DNA of 32,417 bases from Chlamydiota bacterium (lineage in GTDB: Bacteria; Chlamydiota; Chlamydiia; Chlamydiales; Rhabdochlamydiaceae): positions 1 through 32,417 of the forward strand of contig JABDDH010000009.1 in assembly GCA_013287705.1 (NCBI GenBank), in the 5' to 3' direction. The notes under the pieces are model-generated. The model saw nothing but the letters and a program-made list of their open reading frames with translations, made no database searches and had not been told where the DNA came from. The stretch's first letter is position 1; each line of letters opens with the position of its first letter. Position numbers and translations under genes: made by a program. This document shows positions 26,097-32,417 of this stretch, one piece after another.

Positions 26097-27396
26097 TCCC
26101 AGCCGGATAAATGGAGATATGGGGGCTCACTTTCCATTCTTCAAGAAGAGGAGTTAGTAAACGCCAGGCTGACATCTGCTCCTCACTGTGAACAAAAGAG
26201 CTCTTTTCTCCCTTTATAGCATCGACGATCAACTTTTGATAAGCTTCTGTATAGAGATGTGGCTCAAATGAGAAGTGAGCACCCCCTTCAAAAAAAATCG
26301 CAGGATGTGGCTGAATGCGGATATGAAGCTTCTGTTTTGACTTAAAATAAACGACAACCTCTGTTAACTGAGAAGGAAGTCGCTTTCCTGCCTGGATTCT
26401 AAAAGGAACCCCTTTCCAGCGCTCATTATCAATAAAAAGCGTCGCTGCACAATACGTTTCGACCCTCGAGGTTATAGGAACTCCCTCTTCATCTCTATAG
26501 CCTAGCACTTTCTGGCCTTTGATCTCTCCGGGACCATATTGCCCTCGCATCACAGATCCCAGATCCAGAGGGTTAATCGCATCTAGAACCTTAATCTTCT
26601 CCGCTACACGGTCCCCATCAACTTCCATAGCGACAAGGGAGAGGAGCTGCATGAGGTGATTTTGAACAATGTCGCGCACAAGTCCCGTCTCTTCCCAAAA
26701 TTGAGCCCGCGATCCAATACCAATCTCTTCGCTAATTGTAATCTCTACTCGATCAATGTGTTGGTTGTTCCATAAAGACTCCAACTTCCTTCCACGTCTA
26801 AAATCAGTCAGATTTTGGACCCCTTCTTTACCCAGATAATGGTCGATGCGATAAATTTGACTCTCATCGAGGTAGTGAGAAAGACTCTTTTGCAACGCAA
26901 GAGCTGAGGGCAAATCCGTTCCAAACGGCTTTTCAATCAGTAGCCGGGACCACTCTTTTTCCCCAGGGTTGTAGATCAGTTTGTGCTGATGCAACTTTTC
27001 GGCAATGAGGGAAAAATATTTAGGAGGTGTTGAGAGAAAAAAGAGGCGATTGCTTTTGGCTCCAAAATCTTTATCAATCTGATGGAGCAATTCAGAGAGT
27101 CGTTCATACCCAGCATCTTCATCAAAATCGCCTTGGGCATAATACATTTGAGATGAGACTTTTTTGCGAAAAGCCTCTTCGCTTTTTCTTGCCACGCCGA
27201 CAAGAGCAAACTGTTTGGGCAGCTCTCCAGCTTGTGCCAGATGCTCAATGGCCGGGAGTATTTTCTTCGAAGTCAAGTCTCCTGTCGCCCCAAAAATCAC
27301 CATGACCGTCGGCGCAGGCGTTTCTCTCTGCTGATCGGAAGCAAAAGCCCCGAGTGGGAACAAAAAAATGAGAAAAAATTTAACGATGAGCTTCAT
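26086..27396 (-). CDS. zwf: Glucose-6-phosphate dehydrogenase with an N-terminal signal peptide
   Basis: Zwf oxidises glucose-6-phosphate to 6-phosphogluconolactone with NADP. The 436-residue product has the Rossmann motif VIFGATGDLTSKK (33-45), EKPFGTD (155-161), the active-site RIDHYLGKE (183-191) and DIVQNHLMQLL, so catalytic residues are intact. It is somewhat shorter than the usual 480-510. Unusually, the frame begins MKLIVKFFLIFLFPLGAFAS: two lysines, a hydrophobic core and an A-F-A cleavage site, a textbook signal peptide. A Met at residue 32 would give a cytosolic form but leaves little before the first beta-strand, and no ribosome site is visible there. The ATG at 27396 overlaps the end of a decayed FMN-reductase gene by 17 bases, as in a coupled operon, supporting this start. 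Pgl and Gnd genes are not nearby. Confidence 0.92.
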   Translation of the reverse strand: MKLIVKFFLIFLFPLGAFASDQQRETPAPTVMVIFGATGDLTSKKILPAIEHLAQAGELPKQFALVGVARKSEEAFRKKVSSQMYYAQGDFDEDAGYERLSELLHQIDKDFGAKSNRLFFLSTPPKYFSLIAEKLHQHKLIYNPGEKEWSRLLIEKPFGTDLPSALALQKSLSHYLDESQIYRIDHYLGKEGVQNLTDFRRGRKLESLWNNQHIDRVEITISEEIGIGSRAQFWEETGLVRDIVQNHLMQLLSLVAMEVDGDRVAEKIKVLDAINPLDLGSVMRGQYGPGEIKGQKVLGYRDEEGVPITSRVETYCAATLFIDNERWKGVPFRIQAGKRLPSQLTEVVVYFKSKQKLHIRIQPHPAIFFEGGAHFSFEPHLYTEAYQKLIVDAIKGEKSSFVHSEEQMSAWRLLTPLLEEWKVSPHISIYPAGTTP

Positions 27397-27577
27397 GGCC
27401 TACCAATTGACGCAGTTCTTCTTTTAATCCTTCTTGAAGCTCGCTCTAAGGGTAACTGTAGCTCCCATTTCGCCGGCAATTTTAGCAGCTTCTTGAGCCA
27501 GCTTTTTATTCACCGATTCGCTGCGCGTACTGAGCAGCTATACTAAACAAGATTCCAGCTATTAATAAATTTTTTAT
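27380..27577 (-). pseudogene. Remnant of an NADPH-dependent FMN reductase-like gene with a signal peptide
   Basis: Three fragments in different frames lie in order. 27577-27506 encodes a signal-peptide-like stretch (KNLLIAGILFSIAAQ). 27537-27424 encodes STRSESVNKKLAQEAAKIAG followed by EMGATVTL, which matches the N-terminal FMN-binding region of NADPH-dependent FMN reductases. 27439-27380 encodes LQEGLKEELRQLVGHEAHR and a stop, a plausible C-terminus. The middle of the gene is missing and at least two frameshifts or deletions are needed. The stretch 27578-27641 upstream is AT-rich with no gene seen. The remnant's tail overlaps the zwf start, so the two once formed an operon. The family call rests on about 28 residues. 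Confidence 0.55.
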
Positions 27578-27641
27578 ACAAACACCTTTTATCCAAATAA
27601 TAATACCTTAACCCGCCATAAATTCACATTTAATTAATTAT

Positions 27642-28469
27642 TTAAGACTTAGGAGCTTCGGGGGCTGGCCCCATTCCGAGATTGCGGTGGTAGGCGCCTT
27701 TGACGTGGTGCTCTTGCATGGTGCGCGCCCGTTTTAGGACAAGAAGGCCGCGCTCGACGTGATCTTTCATGTGTTTTTCAAAGACAAACTCCGAGCTCTT
27801 TTTTGTCTTAATCCCGTCGTTGTTCAACGGTAGATCGGAGATGAGCAGAAGCGCGCCGAGGGTAAATTTACGCTTATAACTTGCCGCAAAAAGCGTAGCA
27901 CACTCCATCTCAATGGCTTGGGCTTTTGTCGCTTTTAATCGATTTTTGAATTCTTCGTTAAACTCCCAAAAACGGGTATTGGTCGTATAAGTAATCCCAA
28001 TGTGGTAAAGCGCCTTTTCAAGCTCCATCACCTCAGTAACAGCTTTTTGCATCAAAAAGTTGGCAAGAGCTGGAACTTCTGCTGGAAAGTAGAAATCAGA
28101 GGTCCCCTCCCCACGAATACTGGCTACTGGAACTAAATAATCGCCGACCTGATATCTGCGGCGCAAGCCACCACACATGCCGAGCAGAAGACTTGTTTTG
28201 ATGGGCAAAAATGAGCAGAGATCAATGACAAGAGCAGCAGCTGGCGATCCGATCTTGAAATCAAGAATGCTAACCCCTTCATCCGGTGCATGGGCCACCT
28301 TGAACATCGATCCCTCTTTAATAGGGACACCGCGTGTTCTAGAAAAATAGTCAACATAACGGGGAAAATTAGTGAGCAGCAGGTTTGATTGAAACTCAGA
28401 GACAAGTGAGCCTGAGTATCGTTCCAATGTGTCGTGAGCAAACTGCTCTTCGCGCAATTCTTCCTGCAT
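27642..28469 (-). CDS. amn: AMP nucleosidase-like protein (PNP/UDP phosphorylase fold)
   Basis: AMP nucleosidase splits AMP into adenine and ribose-5-phosphate. The product has the nucleoside-phosphorylase core: LLLGMCGGLRRRYQVGDYLVP, VASIRGEGTSDFYFP, and AQAIEMECATLFAASYKRK, in which the Met-Glu pair contacts ribose. LLLISDLPL and the C-terminal KTKKSSEFVFEKHM also fit. It lacks the long N-terminal domain of E. coli Amn. I start at the ATG at 28469 (275 residues); a TTG at 28493 is open but has no ribosome site, while an AGGAG lies 16 bases before the ATG, rather far. It is the first gene of a minus-strand run toward zwf, with a 64-bp gap before the FMN-reductase remnant. Confidence 0.82.
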   Translation of the reverse strand: MQEELREEQFAHDTLERYSGSLVSEFQSNLLLTNFPRYVDYFSRTRGVPIKEGSMFKVAHAPDEGVSILDFKIGSPAAALVIDLCSFLPIKTSLLLGMCGGLRRRYQVGDYLVPVASIRGEGTSDFYFPAEVPALANFLMQKAVTEVMELEKALYHIGITYTTNTRFWEFNEEFKNRLKATKAQAIEMECATLFAASYKRKFTLGALLLISDLPLNNDGIKTKKSSEFVFEKHMKDHVERGLLVLKRARTMQEHHVKGAYHRNLGMGPAPEAPKS

Positions 28470-28582
28470 AAGTATATCGTATCGACTCCTCAAAAAAAAG
28501 ACAACTTATAGAAATTAAAAAATATTTTTTGATAAAAACATTTTTTTAAGTTAAGCTCTTGTTAAGAAAACAATAGGATTTT

Positions 28583-29623
28583 ATGACCTCTTGCCTCATA
28601 CCCCGCCTACCTTACGCTTTTGGCTGCTGGACCTGCATCTTAACCGCAGGCGCTCTTGGATCGATCGGCGTCTATTTCGTCAATTCAGCAGCGGGTATTG
28701 CCGGTATTACAGGCTTTGGCATCTCTGCCATCTGTTTAGGAGCGGCCACCTGCGTCTCTAGAAGTTACGCAGCAAGCCTTGCTGACGCACGCGAGATTCA
28801 GTCTTATGCGGGCATCAACGCGGAACTTAAAGAAGGGACAGGAAATATCGAGCTTGTTGTCAGCAAATTGACCCCTGACCTACAAGCTCTTGGCAAACTT
28901 GTTGCCGAGCTAAAGAGCAACAACACACAACTACGGGCAGAGATCCAAGAATTCGAAAAACAGAAACAAACTTCTATACTAGAAAAAGCCGCCCTTGAAA
29001 AAACTCTTGCTGAAGAAAAGCTGATATCCGGACAAATGCGCATAGCGACACAGGAGCTTCAAAATGCAACTACGGAAAGAAAAACAGATCTTAATACAGA
29101 AGCCGAACAACTCAAATCATCTGCCATTGAAATTGCTGCTTTAAAAACTTCCGAAGCTCAGTTAAAAATTAAAGCAGAGGCTCTTGAAGCTCAAGTCAAA
29201 AAAATCGAGACACTTGCAGCTGCTTGGCGCCAAGAGAGGGACAAAATTGCCGCTCTTGTTACAAACTTTTCTCAAGATACAGACTCTTTTTCATCACTTC
29301 AAACATCTTTAAATCAAACGCTTGAAAGTCATGATGCCTCATGGGAGGCTCAAATGAGAGAATTTCGAACGCTTCTCTCTGAAGAACAAGCAGCCACCCT
29401 TCAGCAGCGCATAAATTTTAATAGCACAGTCATAGAGCCCCTAAAAATAGAGATAGCCGACCTCGCCAAACTCTCAGACGCGTTTCACCAACATGAAGAA
29501 GCAACCGCTCACCAGAATCAAGAATCAGAACAGATCCAAACTCATGATCTAGAACTACAAAACAAGGCTGTAGAGCAGCTTGCTGCTGGAGCACACCTCT
29601 TGCACCCAACTATAACCGTTTAA
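28583..29623 (+). CDS. Inc-like coiled-coil protein A
   Basis: The 346-residue protein has a short N-terminus, a bilobed hydrophobic domain (about 12-58, including CILTAGALGSIGVYFV and GFGISAICLGAATCV), and then almost pure coiled coil to about 320, rich in Glu, Lys, Ala, Leu and Gln. This is the IncA layout: a hairpin in the inclusion membrane with a helical, SNARE-like tail facing the host cytosol. No cleavable signal is seen; Inc proteins use type III secretion. The start has an AGGA site. The 89 to 113 bases before it are very AT-rich and probably hold a promoter. The next gene has the same design and starts 14 bases later, so the two are a likely operon and duplicated pair. Confidence 0.7.
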   Translation: MTSCLIPRLPYAFGCWTCILTAGALGSIGVYFVNSAAGIAGITGFGISAICLGAATCVSRSYAASLADAREIQSYAGINAELKEGTGNIELVVSKLTPDLQALGKLVAELKSNNTQLRAEIQEFEKQKQTSILEKAALEKTLAEEKLISGQMRIATQELQNATTERKTDLNTEAEQLKSSAIEIAALKTSEAQLKIKAEALEAQVKKIETLAAAWRQERDKIAALVTNFSQDTDSFSSLQTSLNQTLESHDASWEAQMREFRTLLSEEQAATLQQRINFNSTVIEPLKIEIADLAKLSDAFHQHEEATAHQNQESEQIQTHDLELQNKAVEQLAAGAHLLHPTITV

Positions 29624-29637
29624 TTTAAGAGGTCAAC

Positions 29638-30714
29638 ATGGCAGCCACTACTCTTGTAACAGAAGCCGCTAGCAACGAAATCGCTCTGCAACCAATCTCT
29701 CGTTGCACAGAGACGACAGCTCTTATTATTCTTGCGGTTTCAGTTACTGCCATCGTCATCACTCTGATTCTATGGATCCCCGTTGGAATTGGAGTCTCAT
29801 CAGCGGGAGCCTTGATCGCCACTATCGAATACATCTATCTGAGCCGAAAAAATCTAAAACTCTTCCAAGCGAGAAACGAAGAGCTAAAAACTCTCAATGG
29901 AACTTTGAGAGAGAATATAAAGGTAACTGGGGTGCTACAGAGCAGCGTCTCACAAATACGAGATACAGAACAAGAAGTTAGTCGACTTGTTCAAGAACGA
30001 ACCGCTTTTGTTACAGAAGAAAAAAGATCTTTAGACACTCAATTGGCAAGTCTAAGGGAAGCAACAGCTACGCAGGAGAAGCAGTTTCAAGCGCAATTAA
30101 GAGCTAAACATACAGAGTTAGAAACTCAACAGCAACTACTTACACAACTCGACCAACAAAACAAACTAGAAGCCGCGCTCAGACTAGAGCAACAAGAACA
30201 AACTGCAAAAAAAGCAGGACTCCTTGAACAGTTAACAGCGGACAACACAAGATTATCAAAAGAAAATACAACATTAACTGAACAAATTTCTGAATTAAAA
30301 ACAACAACATTAGCAGCGCAAGAGACAACCACAAAACTTTCTCAGGTAGAAGCAGCAGCTACTCGAACAGAAGCTGGGTTTAGAAAAATTAACAGCGAAC
30401 TCCAGATCAGGCTTACACAAATTACTAAAGAACACGAAGAGATTCAACTAGATCTAAAGAAACAAAAGCAGACCGCCGCAGAAGCTGCAACTGCGCAAAA
30501 AAACTCCTTTGAAGAGACAACAGCCCAACTAAAGCAACAATTTGAGCGACTACACACAGAGACAGCTCAACTCCAAGCGCAGCTCAAACATGCAGAGGAT
30601 CAATCAACTCTAATCAACAAGTTACAAACAGAGCTTACAAGCAAAAACGAGACCATCGAAAAACTTTTAGCCCAAAACGCAGAACTACAAAAACAACTCT
30701 CAAAATACTCTTGA
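29638..30714 (+). CDS. Inc-like coiled-coil protein B
   Basis: The 358-residue protein has 25 polar N-terminal residues, a bilobed hydrophobic domain (about 26-69: ALIILAVSVTAIVITLILW, a short turn, then GIGVSSAGALIATIEYIYL) and a coiled coil of about 285 residues reaching the C-terminus, very rich in Gln, Thr, Glu and Lys (for example LEQLTADNTRLSKENTTL). It shares the overall design of its upstream neighbour, from which an AAGAGGT ribosome site separates it. Its role is inferred only: a membrane tether or SNARE-like fusion factor at the inclusion. A general structural coiled-coil protein is the alternative. Confidence 0.7.
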   Translation: MAATTLVTEAASNEIALQPISRCTETTALIILAVSVTAIVITLILWIPVGIGVSSAGALIATIEYIYLSRKNLKLFQARNEELKTLNGTLRENIKVTGVLQSSVSQIRDTEQEVSRLVQERTAFVTEEKRSLDTQLASLREATATQEKQFQAQLRAKHTELETQQQLLTQLDQQNKLEAALRLEQQEQTAKKAGLLEQLTADNTRLSKENTTLTEQISELKTTTLAAQETTTKLSQVEAAATRTEAGFRKINSELQIRLTQITKEHEEIQLDLKKQKQTAAEAATAQKNSFEETTAQLKQQFERLHTETAQLQAQLKHAEDQSTLINKLQTELTSKNETIEKLLAQNAELQKQLSKYS

Positions 30715-30719
30715 GTCCC

Positions 30720-30737
30720 CCTAGACTTTTTTCTAGG
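30720..30737 (+). terminator. Small hairpin after Inc-like protein B (doubtful terminator)
   Basis: CCTAGA (30720-30725) and TCTAGG (30732-30737) form a 6-bp stem, but the T-run lies in the loop and not after the stem. It overlaps the proposed efp promoter. Weak support for termination. Confidence 0.3.
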
Positions 30738-30750
30738 TAGAGTGTATACT
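30722..30750 (+). promoter_or_regulatory. Predicted promoter of efp-epmA
   Basis: TAGACT at 30722-30727 and TATACT at 30745-30750 are separated by 17 bp. The start would be near 30757, leaving a leader of about 25 bases with an AGGA ribosome site before the ATG at 30782. The -35 arm lies in the small hairpin. Confidence 0.5.
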
Positions 30751-30781
30751 CCTGAATTTGCACATTTTACAGGAATTGTTT

Positions 30782-31345
30782 ATGGCGTATGTCAGCACAA
30801 ATGAGTTTAAGCAAGGGATCAAAATCGAAGTCGATGGCGAGCCATACACGATCATTACCAATGAGTTTGTTAAACCGGGAAAAGGCCAGCCCTTTAACCG
30901 AGTTAGAATCAAACATCTTAAAAGTGGTAAAACAATCGAGCGAACGTTCAAGTCAGGCGACCGTGTGGAAATTGCCGATGTTCTTGAGACGCGCATGCGC
31001 ATGCTCTACAAAGAGGCCGATGCTGTTGTCTTTATGGACGATGTCAGCTTTGAGCAGATGACAATCCCTCTCTCTGTCATTGGGAGCGTCGATCAGTGGC
31101 TAATGGACGAGATCTCCTACGTGATCATCATCTACAAAGGTGAGCCGATCGAAGTGCAGCCTCCAACGTTCATGGAGATGAAGATCACAGAGACAGCGCC
31201 AGGTATACGCGGTGACTCATCAGGAAGGGTTTTGAAACCAGCTCTTACAGAGACCGGCGCCAAAATTCAAGTCCCGATCTTTATTGACGAGGGAGAGAAA
31301 ATTAAAGTTGATACGCGCACAGGTGAATACGTCTCACGCGTCTAA
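30782..31345 (+). CDS. efp: Translation elongation factor P
   Basis: EF-P binds between the P and E sites and relieves stalling at polyproline. The 187-residue product has the three-domain family sequence, including VKPGKGQPFNRVRI with the modifiable lysine at position 34 and the C-terminal GEKIKVDTRTGEYVSRV. I start at the ATG at 30782 (MAYVSTNEF), which has an AGGA site, rather than the ATG at 30758. Lys34 is the residue beta-lysylated by EpmA/EpmB in enterobacteria, and an EpmA homologue follows directly. No epmB is in the window. Chlamydiae often have two efp genes; only one is seen here. Confidence 0.96.
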   Translation: MAYVSTNEFKQGIKIEVDGEPYTIITNEFVKPGKGQPFNRVRIKHLKSGKTIERTFKSGDRVEIADVLETRMRMLYKEADAVVFMDDVSFEQMTIPLSVIGSVDQWLMDEISYVIIIYKGEPIEVQPPTFMEMKITETAPGIRGDSSGRVLKPALTETGAKIQVPIFIDEGEKIKVDTRTGEYVSRV

Positions 31346-32252
31346 TGCAACTCTAAGGAGCCGCGCTGCCATGTTTACTAACGTGCGCGCCTTCTTTACT
31401 GAGCGCCAAGTTCTAGAGGTCGATTGTCCAGCTCTATCCCGAGCTTCCTCAATTGACCTCCATATCGATCCGATCACGGCAGGTGATGGATTTCTTCACA
31501 CCTCCCCCGAATATGGAATGAAACGCCTCCTCGCTCAAGGCCTCGGCGACATTTATCAGCTCAGCCACGTCTTCCGCAAAGAAGAGCTCGGTCCCCTCCA
31601 CAATCCAGAATTTACCCTGATCGAATGGTATCGCGTCGGGTTTTCCTTTGAGGAGATGATTGAAGAAACATGCGATCTGATTCAGCTTTTTTGCCCAGCG
31701 AAAGCCATTGAAAAGATCAGCTACCGTGAGGCTTTTTGCAAGTTTGCAAAAATTAATGCAACAACTGCTTCACCAGAAGAGCTCTGTAGGGCAGCAGAGA
31801 TGCACGGTCTTTGCCCCTCCCCGGAATGGGACAGGGACACACTCCTGCAGCTGTTGATGGGCTTTGTCATTGAGCCACAACTCAAAGGCGAGAATCTTTT
31901 TGTTATTTACCACTACCCTGCAACACAAGCCGCTCTTGCGAAAACCAAGCGTGTCGACAACATAGAGGTAGCTGAGCGGTTTGAAGTTTATTATGAAGGA
32001 ATTGAACTTGCCAATGGTTACCACGAACTGCAAGATGCAAAACTCCAAAAAGAGCGGCTAGCAAAGGCCCTAGAGGAGCGTAAAGCCCATAATAAAGAAC
32101 TCCTCCCGATCGACACTGCGTTTTTAAGAGCGCTTGAACACGGGATCCCTGACTGCTGCGGCGTCGCTGTCGGCTTTGATCGGCTCATGCTTCTAAAAAC
32201 GGAGGCCATATCGCTTTCTGAAATTCTCCCACTTGGCACAAGCTGCTACTAA
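31323..32252 (+). CDS. epmA: EF-P lysyltransferase EpmA (GenX/PoxA), LysRS-like
   Basis: EpmA is a lysyl-tRNA synthetase paralogue without an anticodon-binding domain that activates beta-lysine and joins it to EF-P Lys34. The product has LRSRAAMFTNVRAFFTERQV, HTSPEYGMKRLLAQG, YQLSHVFRKEELGPLHNPEF (motif 2) and CGVAVGFDRLMLLK (motif 3), with no N-terminal anticodon domain. Start choice is open. An AAGGAG at 31355-31360 favours the ATG at 31371 (293 residues), but LRSRA before that Met aligns with the conserved family start, so I favour the GTG at 31323 (309 residues), which overlaps efp by 23 bases. The efp-epmA adjacency supports a shared function. Confidence 0.9.
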   Translation: MNTSHASNATLRSRAAMFTNVRAFFTERQVLEVDCPALSRASSIDLHIDPITAGDGFLHTSPEYGMKRLLAQGLGDIYQLSHVFRKEELGPLHNPEFTLIEWYRVGFSFEEMIEETCDLIQLFCPAKAIEKISYREAFCKFAKINATTASPEELCRAAEMHGLCPSPEWDRDTLLQLLMGFVIEPQLKGENLFVIYHYPATQAALAKTKRVDNIEVAERFEVYYEGIELANGYHELQDAKLQKERLAKALEERKAHNKELLPIDTAFLRALEHGIPDCCGVAVGFDRLMLLKTEAISLSEILPLGTSCY

Positions 32253-32296
32253 TCAACACATTACCAATATTTGTTGCAAAATGACAACGCAAATGA

Positions 32297-32417
32297 CAAA
32301 ATGAGCTTAAAAACGCCAACTTCGTTGTTCTACGCCCTAAAGGGCCTCTAGATCGTCCGGAAGAAATTAATGGCATCGCCTTAGAAGGGCTTGTAGCTCA
32401 ACATCTAAGGGCTTGGT
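32297..32417 (+). pseudogene. C-terminal remnant of an AAA ATPase with DUF4143 (cut by window edge)
   Basis: From 32297 the frame is open to the window end and encodes LRPKGPLDRPEEINGIALEG and then LVAQHLRAW, which resembles the DUF4143 domain of AAA ATPases common in environmental chlamydiae. An in-frame TGA at 32294-32296 lies directly upstream, and no ATPase core is present before it, so the 5' part is missing or in another frame. Whether the rest continues beyond the window cannot be seen. Confidence 0.45.

Noticed and set aside
28470-28493. A TTG start extending amn by eight residues
   Set aside because: No ribosome site precedes it. The ATG at 28469 is the better codon, although its AGGAG site is rather far.

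Overview
The window looks like part of the chromosome of a Chlamydiae-phylum bacterium, most likely an environmental (amoeba-associated, Parachlamydia/Waddlia/Simkania-like) member rather than Chlamydia itself. The grounds are gene content and order. The series murE, dnaA-2, a TPR protein, a small acidic protein, rsmH, ftsL and ftsI, and the later series gcvH, CT283-like gene, lplA, clpC and mnmA, match what I remember of C. trachomatis CT269-CT275 and CT282-CT287. There are also Inc-type proteins with bilobed hydrophobic domains, and GcvH and LplA occur with no other glycine-cleavage gene in view. Species cannot be fixed from sequence alone.

Layout. 1-123: the 3' end of an unidentified gene. 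124-400: no gene, but a palindromic repeat. 401-4344 (minus): acidic protein, TPR protein, dnaA, murE. 4387-8156 (plus): a mraZ-rsmH-ftsL-ftsI division operon behind a recognisable promoter and three MraZ-type boxes; rsmH carries a one-base frameshift in a T9 tract. 8153-19048 (minus): a long run reading lplA, proS, PpiD-like protein, CBM9-like protein, gcvH, giant AsmA-like protein, comF, Inc-like protein. 19167-22354 (plus): clpC and a coupled membrane-anchored sulfotransferase-like gene. 22351-24159 (minus): a metal P-type ATPase. 24178-26096 (plus): an exported kinase-like protein and mnmA. 26086-28469 (minus): amn, a decayed FMN-reductase gene, and zwf with an N-terminal signal peptide. 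28583-32252 (plus): two tandem coiled-coil Inc-like proteins, then efp-epmA. 32297 to the end: a DUF4143-ATPase remnant. Apart from the repeats, the window has no intergenic stretch over 300 bases. I see no tRNA, rRNA, CRISPR array or intact insertion sequence.

The most unusual feature is a set of four long quasi-palindromes of about 160-195 bp (220-413, 1873-2036, 10053-10216, 14179-14351). They sit exactly at gene borders or inside a gene. They supply stop codons (murE, dnaA, the AsmA-like gene), a start codon with the first codons (comF), or an in-frame internal segment of about 58 residues (the CBM9-like gene). Two of them share 43 of 50 terminal bases, so they are a dispersed repeat family. 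They resemble the Rickettsia palindromic elements in behaviour, though not, as far as I can tell, in sequence.

Functional themes: cell division and peptidoglycan synthesis (mraZ, rsmH, ftsL, ftsI, murE) next to replication initiation (dnaA); lipoylation (lplA with gcvH); translation quality (proS, mnmA, efp with epmA); and host interface (Inc-like proteins). Several enzymes with cytosolic-type folds carry signal peptides or anchors: the sulfotransferase, the kinase-like protein, Zwf and the dead FMN reductase.
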